Of a stretch of DNA of 64,000 bases, positions 21,131 to 32,743 are shown piece after piece. The position numbers and the translations under genes were made by a program. The stretch covers positions 32,367,262 through 32,431,261 of the forward strand of contig NC_056034.1 of NCBI RefSeq assembly GCF_004379255.2, read 5' to 3'. The notes under the pieces are model-generated. The model did no database searches and had not been told where the DNA came from. It was given only the letters and a program-made list of their open reading frames with translations. The stretch comes from Salvia splendens. Its lineage: Eukaryota; Streptophyta; Magnoliopsida; Lamiales; Lamiaceae. How positions within the stretch are numbered: position 1 is the first letter of the stretch; each line of letters starts with the position of its first letter.

Positions 21131-23008
21131 CCTACAGGCTTTTGCTCCTTCTTCTAGGCGAATGTGATGCATGCACATATCTGGACTGATTCCAACCAAG
21201 TCAGAGAGTGTCCACCCTATAGCCTTCTTGTTCCTCCGAATTACCTTCAGCAGTTCCTCTTCTTGTCCCTCAGTCAAGCTGCTGTTAATAATCACCGGGA
21301 AATTTTCATTCCCCTCCAGATACGCATACTTGAGCCCAGGTGGAAGCGTCTTCAATTCTTTCTTGGGAACATCTTTTTCCTGGGGCAAGGGATTTTTCTC
21401 TGTCGACTCAATTGCTATTCCCTTCTTAGACTCAGTAGAACTGTCCATGCTCGCCACATAAGATGTCTTCCTTGATCGAGCTAGCTCCGAGTTCGTACAG
21501 AATTCCAGAATCGCTTCAGCTAGCTCATCGTCTGATAACTCACTCGTGTTCATTTCTTGACACCAACTAGCTACTTCTCTATCAATGGCATGACTCATCT
21601 CGGAATTCTCGATCTGTTCCTGCATTAACTCTGTCTCAAGATATTCCTGGACCAAGGGGTAAATAACATCTACAGCATGCAAATTTTCAATGTCAAGAGA
21701 TTTTTTCATTGCCTCACCAATGCTGAATGTATATTTCTCCCCATTATAATCAAGGCAGATGGTACCATCAAAAACATCAATGATAGTCTTAGCGGTACGC
21801 AGGAAGGGTCTCCCTAGTAGTACGCCGCCAGACTCTGCAGACTCATTATCACTCATTCTAATCACATAGAAATCAGCTGGGTACAAGAAGTCATGTACCT
21901 TTACTATTACATTCTCAAGCACTCCTTCAGGACAAATGCATGACCTGTCTGCCAATTGGATCACAACTTTGGTGTCCACCATGCTTACACCTACTAACTT
22001 CTTGTATATAGACAGTGGTAACACATTTATGGATGCACCTAAATCACACATAGCATGCTCGATTTTTACATCACCAATAGAGATGGGTAAGGTAAACATA
22101 CCTGGATCATTGCATTTCGAAGGCATCCTCCGCTTTTGAATCACTGCAGAGACGCTCTCGCCTATCAAAATTTTCCCACTGGGTCTAGCCTTCCCAGCTA
22201 TAAATTCCTTGATGAACTTGCTAAACACCGGTAATTTCAAAGCCTGTAAGAATGGTAGATTAATCTCCAATTTCCCAAAAATATCCATGAAATCCACCGG
22301 TTCTTCCTTCTTCTTCTTGGCTTCCCCTCGGCTTGGGAAAGGCTTCAGTCGCTTCCCTGCTCCGATAGAGCTTTCAACTGAGAATTCTCCAATTTCTTCC
22401 CCTACTGCCTTACTTTTCAATGCTGGCTCTGGATCGAGGAAGAATGGTTCAGTTGACCTAGGCAGAGGTTTCTCCAAATCTCCTGTCTTAAGGTCATCCT
22501 TGGCCAAGGAATTTTCTCCCTCCAAGGTCCTAGACCTAGGAATTGTATCCTCTTCCTTTTTGCCTTCCTTGGGGTATGTCGCTTCCTTCATTCTTACCAA
22601 TGGCCCATCATATCCCCTCCCGGATCTCAAAGTAATCTGACTTATATTCGCTCTATCCGGTGGCCTTACCGAGGCGGGAATCTTTCCTTCATTCCCCCTC
22701 ATATTACTCAAAGAAGTGGCTATCTGTGATAATTGCTTGGCCAGCATATCCATTGCTGCCTTCTGCTCCTGTTGAGCGTCTCGAAGCTTGTGCACGACGT
22801 CATTGTTCGATTGCAGGTTGTTTTGCATATGTTGTTGAGAACTGACGAGATCGAGCACCATATCATCGATACTCTTTGGTGGCTGGCTGGGCCCTGGCCC
22901 TATACTCAGAGTCGGTCCACTCATTTGACCCTGACGAGCGTTTCCTTGACCTCCTGAAGAGTTGTTGTATTGATTTCCTTGACCCTGGTAATTGTTTTGA
23001 AAATTCCT
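21131..23008 (-). pseudogene. Element A gag C-terminus, protease and RT N-terminal part
   Basis: Gag C-terminal text ([20 protein letters not shown], coiled coil), then a proline/charged linker with [18 protein letters not shown], then the protease with active site [13 protein letters not shown] and the later [19 protein letters not shown]. The N-terminal RT extension follows ([20 protein letters not shown]). The protease uses D-L-G-A, as element B does, so this is a family feature. A TAA at 23006-23008 replaces a Gln codon found in B. The open frame running on below 21131 is read-through into the nested LTR. Confidence 0.88.
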
Positions 23009-23542
23009 TTAGTGCGGTGGTACATAAGAGTTCCCTTGATTGTTCTGATTTCTGTTTCCCCGGTTCGAGTGGTCTCCTTGGTTCCAATTGATCCAGCTGC
23101 CCTGCCCCTCGTGATTCCTTCCTGACCAGTTACCTTGTCTCTCGGGCTGAGGTGCAAACTGCTGACTTTGTTGTGGTGCTGGCTGATTCTGCTCATTGTC
23201 AGTCCATCTGAAATTTGGATGGTTTCTCCAGGGCGCATCTCTCTGTCTCCCTGGATTCCAGCTCCCATCGGGATTCCAACTTCCCATTGCATTGACCTGG
23301 GCCTGATAATCTCCTTCCTGGGTACCGTAATATTGCTGAATTTGATTATCTCCTTGACCAGGAGATTTATCCTTTCCTTGTGAAGCTTGTGGAATTGTCT
23401 TTTCAATCGCTTTCAAAAGAGCCTTCTCGAGCCTGTCAATCCTTGCTTCTACTTTATCATCTTCTTGTTCTCTTATGGCATGCACCAATCCTCTTCTCAC
23501 TGCATTCCTAGGGTTATCGTACGCCTTCTTAGCGTCGATCAA
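23009..23542 (-). pseudogene. Element A gag, nucleocapsid-position N/Q-rich region
   Basis: A Gln/Asn/Gly/Trp-rich low-complexity segment ([30 protein letters not shown]) preceded by a charged helix ([20 protein letters not shown]). It takes the position where other gypsy gags have a CCHC knuckle; no CCHC is visible here or in element B. Confidence 0.8.
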
Positions 23543-23548
23543 CTTCCC

Positions 23549-23806
23549 CAGGATTTCTCTAGATTCACTTCACCTTTTACGAAGGGGCAACTCCTGAGTC
23601 AAAGGACTTAATGAACAGGGTTTACTAGTGAATTTACCACGGGAGATCCATTCGTCGCTAGTAAATTCACTCGGAAATGGATCTCCCGTGGTAAACCCTG
23701 ATCTGGTGGTCACAGTAGAGACTGTATCTTTAACCCGCCAATTTAACTGGCCGTGCTTCCACCCAGATGAGTTGCTCCAGTAGGTAGATCTTGAGCCTCT
23801 GCTCAT
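23549..23806 (-). pseudogene. Element A gag N-terminus with deleted and rearranged core
   Basis: Begins [20 protein letters not shown] like element B gag, then after SEFTSDE diverges at once. Compared with B (48010-48700), the Retrotrans_gag core of roughly 690 bp is absent. In its place are a 40-bp piece of that core in inverted orientation (about 23576-23615) and an inverted copy of the adjacent sequence (23616-23651). Confidence 0.88.
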
Positions 23807-23888
23807 AAACTACAAATAAAAGAGAAGGAAAATAAATCAAAACTATTTACACCACAGACTCTGAACACTTAACACAAAGCACGCCATT

Positions 23889-25456
23889 TGAAGGGTACAT
23901 AACACGTTGTGTGTTTGTGTATTACGGAGTAAGTAAGTGTGCACAGAGAAAACTAATGCAAGTGCTTGGTCAAGACACCACGCTCCTTAAATCCACTGGA
24001 TCACCAGGTCCAGGAACTCAAGAGAACACGGAGTATTTTTGTCGTTGGACACACTCGACTCCCCTTCAAAAAAATATTAAATCCCTCAAACCGAATACTA
24101 TAAATTAGTATAGGGAAGCGGGGTCGATCCCACGAAGATGGATTCGGGAAGAAGTGCTTAGAGACTCTGGAAACAAGCGGCTGCTGCCACGCAAAAGGGT
24201 TGAGAATTTTAACTGCTTCTAGCCCTAGACACGAAATGTAAATGCTAGACCTAGGACACAGAACATGTAATAGAATCAGACTTCAATACTGAGAGACACA
24301 ATTTGCTTCCTGGATGGAGTAGACGACTAACTAATTAAGACTAGACAGGGAGAATAAAACAGCGGGGACCATGACTCCAATTATAGCAAGTACGGCTAAG
24401 CTGCAAATAACAAACTCATGCTCCAACTAACAACGACATGCAATTTCCTTACCGATTCAAACACGCAAATGGAGAAAACAGAGCATATATCTAGATTCGA
24501 ACAGAATATAAAGATTTGGATGCCGGAAACTTGCTATGAACCAGAAATACATCAGATCTACGTAAACTAGGCGAAATGAAATGAAAACACGTAAACTAGG
24601 CATGAAATTAAATCAATCTTGCTCAGATTCACGTCGGATGCTTAATCCACTCCGGATCTAAGCGATCCGAACCCAACAACAGACACAACCGACTCCATAA
24701 CTCCGGTTTTCACAGATCTGCTCCGATCAACTCCGAATTCAAACAACCACAAACAACTCCACAACTCCAGCGAACTCAACCCTCCGATTTATCCACAAAC
24801 AGACTCCGATCACCCAGATCCAACTCCAAACCTGCATAATTTCAGAAAACAACTGCGAAACGCATCCAACTCCAAAATTCTGAAAATCAACGTAACAGAA
24901 AATCAAACTTGCGTTGAAATTAGAGAATATTCAGCAAAACAAACAAATAGAGCTCCGAGCTTCGAACAGCAAAGCTCGGCGAAATCAGGAAAGTATGAAA
25001 GCAGAAATTAAATTGTTTCGTCGCCCACAGAAGGACGGTGTTACAACCCAAAATAGCTTCAAAGAAAACTAAACGTGAACCCCGGTGCGAACCCTGAATC
25101 TCCCCACGAAAAGAACCCAAGTGTGTGAAAAGTGAACTAAGCTATAGGTTGTTAGCGAGGCCTCCAACCGAGAAGGTCCCTCCAACGTGCATGCTTCTCC
25201 CTTTTATAGATGCGGACATAGCCTTCTAGAGTCTTCGTAGAAATCTCTATTCTACCCTTCAACTCCGAGGTTTCCTCCGTCAAGCAATTTTCCGCATAAT
25301 GTCCACTCATGCGCCTATTTCCTAGGTCCACGCAACTGTCCTCCTCCTTTCCTGGACCTGGTGAAAAATCTTCACACACCTGGCTTAAAACGTGAGTTAG
25401 ACCCAGAAATTTCACGAATTAAAGCCCTAGACCTATGCATGAAATTAGCCTTATCA
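23889..25456 (-). repeat. Element A 5' LTR
   Basis: 1568 bp, near-identical to 10658-12226, minus-strand TATA box at about 25200. The tRNA-Asp primer site expected just left of 23889 is missing: the sequence runs ...GCACGCCATTTGAAG, where element B has the full site between two GCCAT copies. Confidence 0.92.
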
Positions 25457-25843
25457 AACCACCACCTCAAATCCAACCACCTCCCCTCCGCGGTCGTGTG
25501 CTCGGCCCTAACGGTGTTCCTCGTCACCCTCTACTTCACGACGTGGCCGAGGAGGGTCTACCTTATCTACTTCGCGTGCTACAAGCCCGGGAGGAGGCGA
25601 TGTGTAGCAAGGAGATGTTCATGGACCGGTCAAGACGAGCAGCGTGTTTCACGGAGGAGAATCTCGAGTTCCAGAGGAAGATCCTAGAGAGGTCGGGGCT
25701 CGGGAAGAAGACCTACTTCCCCGAGGCCTTGCTGAGGGTCCCGGCCAAGCCGTGCATGGCTGAGGCGAGGAAGGAGGCAGAGATGGTTATGTTTGGAGCC
25801 ATTGATGAGCTATTGGAGAAGAGCGGTGTGAAGGCGAATTATT

Positions 25844-26011
25844 CGTTTATCAATTCATCATACGTTAGGCACTATTATATAGGACTAAGATAGATTATAC
25901 AAGGGAAAAACTAATTAATTAAATTGATTGATATCTCCTATGTTTGGTAAGATATAATCTAGTATATCTTCTGTGTGATTTGGAGCATATCTTCCATGAT
26001 CTTCTCCAACA
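25844..26011 (-). repeat. Truncated 3' LTR of copia element
   Basis: 168 bp matching 30643-30812 with a few substitutions. The LTR end proper is deleted at the KCS junction. Confidence 0.85.
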
Positions 26012-26023
26012 CTCCCCCTCAAG

Positions 26024-28560
26024 TTAAGTAACGGGATTCCCGATACTCAACTTGCACAATACTTCTCGAAATGACTTCGAGTTCACCGCCTTTGTCAATA
26101 TGTCAGCCAGTTGGTCCTTGGATTTGACATAAGGCATCTCGACTATCTTTGCTTCAATATTATCCTTTAAGAAGTGCCTATCAACCTCCACATATTTAGT
26201 ACGATCATGTTGAACTGGATTCTCCGAAATACTTATGGCCGCCTTATTATCGCAGAACAACTTGCACGTTTGAGACGAAGAAAGTTCTAACTCCCTCATA
26301 AGCTTCCGCAGCCATAGTAATTCAGCCAGTCCACTTTTAATTCCTCGAAACTCCGCTTCTGCGCTAGAGAGTGCCACCAACTTTTGTTTCTTGCTTCTCC
26401 ATGTCACAAGATTACCTCCTACAAAGGTGAAGTACCCTACTTTGGACTTCATATCATTCGGTTTCTGCCCAATCAGCATCAGTAAATCCATGTATCTGTA
26501 GGTGCCCATGTTTCTAAAACAGAAGCCCATGTTCGACGGTCCCCTTCAAATATCGAACAACCCACAGAACTGCCTCCTAGTACTCTTCTTGGGGTACGTG
26601 CATGAACTGGCTTACGACCCCCACATCATAAGCAATATCTGGTCTCGTATGTGATAGATAAATTAACTTCCCGACCAATCGTTGGTATTTCCCTCTGTCA
26701 GTCTGCTTTGCTTCATCCATCATCTGCAGTCCGTGGTTTTGGACCATTGCAGTGTCTGGGGGTTTACAATCTACCATCCCGACTTCAGCTAGCAAATCCA
26801 GCACATACTATAAAAATTCCCTTCCTTGATCTCAGTACTTCTATTTCCAAAAAATACTTTAATGGTCCCAAATCTTTCATCTCGAACTCGCTGAATAGAT
26901 TTTTCCTTAGTTCGACCATCTCCTCTGTGTCATACCCGGTAAGAATCATGTCATCCACATATATGATCAAACATGTAATTTTATCTCCCCTTTTCTTGAT
27001 AAACAACGTGTGGTCAGAGTTACTCTGCTTGTACCGAAACTTCTTCATCACCTCTGTGAACCTTCCAAACCATGCTCTTGGGGACTATTTCAGCCCATAT
27101 AATGTCTTCTGCAGTCTGCATACTTCTCCTCCTTGAAACTCGTCAGTGAACCCGAGTGGAGGCTCCATAAAAACTGGTTTTGGTAACTCTCATGTAGAAA
27201 GGCATTCGTCACATCAAATTGATGAAGTGGCCAATCCTTGTTGGCAGCAATCGAGAATAGCACCCTTATAGTGTTAATTTTCTCCACGGGTGAAAAAGTC
27301 TCCGCGTAGTCGACCCCATAAGTTTAGGTGTATCCCTTTCCCACCAGTCTGGCTTTATATCTCTCTATTGTGTCGTCTGGCCTCCTTTTTATTGTGAACA
27401 CCCATCTACACCCGATAGTTCTTACTCCTTCAGGCAGCTTCCCTTTGACCCAAGTATTGTTCCTCACTAGTGCCTTCATCTCAGTGAGAATAGCTTCATT
27501 CCATTGTTTATGCTTCATTGCTTCCTCGGCTGACTGCGGAATCTCTTCTTCTTCTTCATACAGGGCAGCTTCAAAGGCTCTTGCCATTTTTGATAGATTC
27601 CCTTGCACGAAATTCGCCACTCCGTATTTGCTTTTCTTCCCAATCTTTTCAGGGGAATATCTCTTTGGTGGAACTCCTCTTGTACTTCGGGGAGGAAGAA
27701 CATATCTCCCGATGTCAAAGTCAATCGTATTGTTTTCTTCCGATGGTTCTGCTCTCATCGGGTTAGTAGAAACCATATGGAGATTCGGTTCAGTAATTAC
27801 CTCGGATATCAATGCAAGAGGATCGAGGGATCGTGGATGAGATGACTCACTTGGCGAGACATGCTCGGCGGCAGTGACAACTGGTTCTGTTAGATCTTCG
27901 ATCAAAGAGTTTGGAAGTGGCACGACCCAACTTAGATAGTCCACGGAATTACCGGGATCACTCTCCCCCTGACTACTAAGGTGGGTGTGGTAGAAGAATT
28001 CGGTCTCTAAGAAATTACAATTCATGGTGATGGTTATTTTTCTAGTATTAGGATCATAGCACCGGTAGCCCTTTTGGTTCACCCCGTACCTGACAAAGAC
28101 ACATTTGGTAGCACATGGGGATAGTTTGGTCCTTTCGTGTTTGGCGATATGAACATAGACCGTGCAGCCAAAGATTTTGGGTTGAAGGTTCAAGTGTGGA
28201 GGAATTTTGGATAGAGATGATAGGATATTGAGGGGGGGTTTTTTGTTTAGGATTTTTGCTGGTAGGCGATTCATGAGGTAGATAGATGTGGCTATTGCTT
28301 CTGGCCAAAAATGTTGTAGAACTTTGGATTCAATCATTAGGGCTCGGGCTATTTCTAGGATTGGCCTATTTTCCGTTCGGCCACCCCATTTTGTTTTGGT
28401 GTATAAGCACACGAAATCTGATGAACCATTCTCTTTTCTTGAAAAAATTGAGTCATGGGCTATAAGCACACCAAAAAAGATGCGGGACCCCACACATCAG
28501 AATGAACTAAAGAGAAAATAGATTGCATACGAGTGTTCGAGAGTTTAAAAGATTGCCGGT
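26024..28560 (-). pseudogene. Copia integrase remnant, RT and RNase H, multiply broken
   Basis: The integrase C-terminal part (LEIARALMIESKVLQHFWPE, GCTVYVHIAKHER) leads to RT: WNEAILTEMKALVRNNTW, GCRWVFTIKRRPDDTIERYK, FSPVEKINTIRVL, the catalytic YVDDMILTG (27051-26785 piece), then [15 protein letters not shown] and the RNase H motifs ALSSAEAEFRGI and CDNKAAISISENPVQHDRTK. It ends ILTKAVNSKSF. There are stops or frameshifts at about 27324, 27090, 26804 and 26530. The integrase core between its first and second catalytic Asp is deleted near 28440-28500. Confidence 0.88.
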
Positions 28561-29203
28561 GGCTCTTTGCCAAAACACAAGTCTCACAAAAGAAATCAAT
28601 AGGAATAGAAAGGTTTGGAAAAAGTAGTTTAAAGTAACGATGGGAAGGATGTCCTAGTCTTCGGTGCCACAGCCAAATTTATTGTCTCATGGATCCGTGA
28701 GCCAGCATCGCACTACCATGTTGAGTTATCTCGTCCACATAGTAGAGTCCACACTTCTCATTGCCATGCCCAAGTATCCTCTTCGTCCGAATATCCTGTA
28801 AAATGCAGAAATTGGGGTGCATCAGAAGTGTACAATTTAATTCCTTTGTCACATGACTGATAGACATCAATCGCTGAGATAAAGTCGGAACATATAGGCA
28901 GTTTTGGAGACAGAGTGTAGAAGAAATTTCAATCGTGCCAGGCCCTTCAACAGTAATCAATTCCCCACTTGCCGTTTTAATATAGGTTTTAGTGATTTTG
29001 TTCATGCTAATAAAATCATTCCTATCTGGAGTCATAGTATCAGTGGCCCCACAATCAAAGATCCAACCCTTCGTTATATTAGCCTCTTTATTTACATGAA
29101 ATGCAGCGGAAATATTTTCTAAGGGAGCAAAATGGCTTTTTGTCACATATTCACATATATTGGGGCTAATATCAGAATTTCCAACATAAGAGGGGTCAAC
29201 CAC
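28561..29203 (-). pseudogene. Copia protease and pre-integrase region
   Basis: Protease segment GWIFDCGATDTMTPDRNDF; this family of plant copia proteases often has Cys in the D-[SC]-G-A motif. It is followed by LYVPTLSQRLMSISHVTKEL and the pre-integrase motif HGNEKCGLYYVDE. A stop near 28679 separates it from the HHCC part, which is recognisable but frameshifted down to about 28561. Confidence 0.8.
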
Positions 29204-29243
29204 CGTCGATCCTCCTTAAAAAAAACATAAGAGGGGTCAAAAT

Positions 29244-30503
29244 TTAATTTTGAGTAATCCGGGGGCTTCCTTTTAAAAGATGGGGTCTAAAATATAATTC
29301 TCCATAGTTTGGGGGAGGCAGATGAGATTTGAAGAAATTTCTAGGGTTTGGTTTAAAACCAAACCCGATACCTCCTGAGTCCGGCGCCATTCCCTCCCGT
29401 TCGGCCAAATTTCTGGCTCCTCGGACGTTGCCGCCGCCGGTTGATGCCTCCAGGTTCACCGCCGGTCCATGGCTGGCCATTCCCCCACGGTTTCCATTCT
29501 GATTCCGTGGTTGCCCCTCCTCGGTTACTCCGACGGTCATTTTCTCCTGAGGTTGCGCCGTTCTCATCCTCTGCCTCTCCTCCCACCATTTGGGGTATCC
29601 TAGTCGTTTGAAACACGTCTCGTACGTGTGCTTGGGTTTCTGGCAATGGGTGCACCAGAGGCCGGATTTATTTGGCCGGCTTCCCGGTCGGCTGGCAACG
29701 GCTGAGGAGCGCGGTGGTCCTCCATTCTTGTATGACGGTTGTTGGCTCTGGGCAGCGAATCCACTCCCGATGCCATCCCCAGATGATGTATCCCCGGTGT
29801 TGCCGCCGACGGTTTCAGGGGTGGGGGAAGACGACGCCGGTGGCATGATTTGGCGTCGAGCCGCCTCCGTCTTCACCCACTCGAAGGCCGATTCAACTGA
29901 TGGGTAGGGGTCCTCCTTGAGGATGTCTCGTTTGATCAAATCATATTCTTGATTCAATCCGGCTAGAAACTTGAATAATCTCTTCTCATTTGAATGGGTT
30001 CGGTATTGATTGATTCCCTTGTCACAACAAGTAATCGGCTCCTTCTCGCAGCGGTCGACATTGATCCACAGTCCGTGAATCCTCAGGTAATACGTTTCCA
30101 AGTCCATATTTCCTTGTTTGATCGTGATTATTTTCTCCTCCAGGTCGTAGATGAGATATTTGTGTGCATTGTTTTCGAACGTCACGGCGAAACTATCCCA
30201 TAGTGCCTTTGATGTTTGATGATGAGCGAAATCGGAGATAATTTCATTCTCAATGTTATCGACGATCCACGAAAACATCACCAAGTCATCCTCTTCCCAG
30301 TCATCGTACCCCCTGCTTCCCGGTTCTGGGGGTTCTTTCCGGATGTGTGAGTAGGCGCCCCGGCCTCCTATCTTGACTTTCATGAGTCTTGACCACAGTG
30401 GGTAGTTCTTTCCGTTGAGCTTGAATGCCACAGTGACATTCTTGCTATTCTTCAATTTCGATGGTTGTTGTGGATCGGTTTTGTTATCATCTGTATCTGA
30501 CAT
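29244..30503 (-). pseudogene. Copia gag, open
   Basis: 419 residues from a true ATG at 30501-30503. The UBN2-type gag domain has VAFKLNGKNYPLWSRLMKVKI near the start and an intact zinc knuckle CTHCQKPKHTYETC (CX2CX4HX4C), followed by GYPKWWEE. This is the only uninterrupted domain of the element. It may still be translatable, but the element cannot complete a cycle on its own. Confidence 0.88.
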
Positions 30504-30588
30504 TTTTGTTGTAGGGTTGGTTATTCTGGTTCTTGGCTAAGGACGGTCGGGATTGGTATCGGCTATGATGAGAATTTTCTGAGCCGAC

Positions 30589-30600
30589 GCTCTGATGCCA
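30589..30600 (-). other. Primer binding site of copia element
   Basis: Reverse complement TGGCATCAGAGC, one mismatch to the initiator tRNA-Met site, directly inside the 5' LTR. Confidence 0.8.
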
Positions 30601-30812
30601 TGTTAAACGAAGAACTAGATCAGTAAGAAGGGCTTTGTATTATTCGTTTATCAATTCATCATACATTAGGCACTATTATATAGGACTAAGATAGATTATA
30701 CAAGGGAAACACTAATTAATTACATTGATTGATATCTCTTATGTTTGATAAGATATAATCTAGCATATCTTCCGTGTGATTTGGAGCATATCTTCTGTGA
30801 TCTTCTCCAACA
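30601..30812 (-). repeat. 5' LTR of copia element
   Basis: 212 bp with complete TG...CA ends on the minus strand. Confidence 0.85.
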
Positions 30813-31306
30813 ATTAGTACATTATTTTTGGGGTTATATGTGTGATTTGTTGAGAGCTTGTATATATTTGGAAGGATTTAAAATTTGTATTTGGATTACA
30901 TTTGTGTACAAGTCTCTTCATTTGCATGCTATGCCACCAATGTAATCTTATACATCCACGATTTAAAGATTTGTTTTGACGTTATGAATGGAGTGTGATG
31001 AAAAAAAGTTAGTGAAGTATGAGTCTCACTTTTATGTAATGCAGTGTGTGATTCACTTATCAAAAATGATAAAAATAGATCCTTAAATTAAGGACGTTCC
31101 AAAATGACAAAATAATTTATTATTTTATAGACAGGTACATATAACATTAAATGAACATGTTTTTGGGTGGAAAATGCAACATAATATTTGATAAGATAGA
31201 CAATTTTTTCTATGGTTTTCGTACCAATGAGTTCAAAGAAGGCGTTTCTTTGGTTTATGCCTATAGAAGAAAAGGTGACTCTTATTGGTGAAATCATTCA
31301 ATAATC
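30813..31306. other. Unassigned AT-rich DNA, possibly KCS 3' flank
   Basis: No coding content. If the copia insertion and an associated deletion removed the rest of KCS, this may be KCS 3' untranslated or downstream sequence; nothing in it proves that. Confidence 0.3.
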
Positions 31307-32743
31307 TCAACTATGGCATTTGAGATATGGCATCTCAATTGGTTGTTTGTAATCACCACACGTGTTAACTAATTCAGCCTCAACTTCATTTCCAAATGAG
31401 TTAGCCAACTCTTCATCGTACATATGTGCCAACACAAGTTTCACCAACTTCAACTTGTATCGAGGATCAACAACAATAGCCATAAAAATGAGCTTATTCA
31501 TCTTCCTAGGATTCCCCCAATACTTGTCAAAATTTTCTTTCATTTTCTTTGCCATGATACTCAATTCAAAATCATCACCCTCTATGAAAGCCTTCAACAA
31601 TGCATGCACTTTGTAAATCTCATGAAGAAATAAATTAGAGGTAACATATAAAGATCCAGAAATCCTATTAGTTGCCTCATAAAAAATCCTCAAGAAATTC
31701 ACGACCAGTCTACTATGCAGAAGAATTAGACTTATTTGCTTCTTATACATTTAAATGTTTGAGAAACATCTTATAAATGCATAAGCAAACACCAATGCGA
31801 TAAAATTAATTCTTCTCGCCTTGGGTTAAAAGTGGATTGTAGAGTTTATTGTATACAAGCAATTCTATCCGTGCAACATGCTCGAAATATGCTTTTCAGT
31901 ATACCAATCCTAACATATAGTCACAATTTCCTACACTTTCCCCCTATTGCCTACTAGTTCTTTTCAAATAAACCAATGCAGTATTATTCGAAGAAGCATT
32001 ATCAACAGTAATCGTGAACACCCTATTGATTCCCCAATCATGCAAGCACTTCTCAATTTCCAAACTAATATCTATACCTTTATGACTAGAAATTGGACAA
32101 AAATTTATAATTTTTTTGTTCAATTTCCAATCATTATCAATATAGTGAGCAGTCAAACACATGTAGTTCACCTTTTGACAAGAAGTCAGTGGTAAGACAC
32201 ACTCTTCGGTTGGCCGATTTAAGCAATGTCATGAGCAATTTCTTTTCATCTTCATAGAACTTAAAACAATCACGTGAAACTGACCATCTAGATGGAATCT
32301 TAAACTGAGGACATGACTTCAAACAAAAGTATTTAAAACCCTCCCCTTCAACAAACTTAAAAGGCAACTCATCCACAATGATCATATAAGCTAAAGCTTT
32401 CCTAACCTCTTCTTGCTCAAAATTCCAACTACTAAGTGATGAGCTTTGACCAGATTGTAACACCAACCGTATTTGCCTAGGACCTGTAGTTGAAATTTTA
32501 TTGCATTTACTCAAATGTGCTCTAAGTGTAGAAGTGCCATTCTTAGATTCTCCACACAATGTTTTCACACAATGCACAAGCCTTTGATCTTTTCTCCATA
32601 GTTTTCCTCTTTTTTTCCTTTCCTTTGGCTTGAGGATCCTCAGATGGAGTATCTTCAGTTGCATTATTTTCGATGGTATCTCCAACCGCTTCACTTTCAT
32701 CACACAACATCTGTAATAAGAAATTTTCAGAGATACTTAGCAA
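31307..32743 (-). pseudogene. hAT transposase pseudogene (RICESLEEPER-like)
   Basis: Pieces in order on the minus strand: an N-terminal acidic/lysine-rich part with a degraded BED zinc finger (GTSTLRAHLSKC), a central part (FKIPSRWSVSRDCFKFYEDEK, RRVCLTTDFLSKGELH), the RNase H-like core (YMCLTAHYIDNDWKLNKKII, FTITVDNASSNNTA) and the DUF4413-like segment (MAKKMKENFDKYWGNPRKMN, VDPRYKLKLVKLV). Frameshifts separate them and the C-terminal hAT dimerisation domain is missing. Such transposases move hAT elements by cut-and-paste; domesticated relatives exist, but the breaks here argue for a dead copy. Confidence 0.85.

Larger units (their letters stand above)
10658..25456 (-). mobile_element. Athila-type Ty3/gypsy retrotransposon A, 14.8 kb
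   Basis: Flanked by the duplication AACCA (10653-10657, 25457-25461). LTRs of 1569 and 1568 bp begin TGATAAGGCT and end in ...TTCA on the minus strand. Reading right to left the order is gag, protease, RT, RNase H, integrase and then an extra ORF where Athila elements carry their envelope-position ORF. RT motifs and the extra ORF place it in the Athila lineage. It is 1.5 kb longer than expected because a solo LTR of its own family sits in pol (19623-21125). It is disabled by a gag rearrangement, several stops and an integrase active-site change. Confidence 0.93.
10512..25843 (+). pseudogene. KCS: 3-ketoacyl-CoA synthase pseudogene, split by retrotransposon A and truncated
   Basis: KCS enzymes catalyse the condensation step of very-long-chain fatty acid elongation in the endoplasmic reticulum. 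Piece one (10512-10657) starts MPNQKMGKDKKQGPNLVKLG and has the first membrane-anchor segment (YMISHAMYLLFLPLLQIL). Piece two (25462-25843) continues in the same frame after one AACCA copy is dropped: second hydrophobic segment, then VYLIYFACYKP, a frameshift near 25590, then CSKEMFMDRSR, TEENLEFQRKILERSGLG, TYFPEALL and EARKEAEMVMFGAIDELL, all KCS hallmarks. It ends after GVKANY at about 25843, before the catalytic cysteine, where the copia LTR begins. About two thirds of the protein is missing. Element A in the first exon alone would have inactivated it. Confidence 0.9.
25844..30812 (-). mobile_element. Ty1/copia retrotransposon with one truncated LTR
   Basis: The right (5') LTR is 30601-30812 (212 bp, TGTTGGAGAAG...TTTAACA on the minus strand), followed on its inner side by the primer site TGGCATCAGAGC (rc at 30589-30600). 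The left (3') LTR 25844-26011 lacks the last 44 bp or so and runs straight into KCS. A polypurine tract (rc of CTCCCCCTCAAG, 26012-26023) lies beside it. No target duplication is visible. Coding order gag, protease, integrase, RT, RNase H is copia. Confidence 0.88.

Noticed and set aside
31307..32743. A functional domesticated hAT transposase gene
   Set aside because: Several frameshifts and no C-terminal dimerisation domain; no sign of a restored frame by introns.
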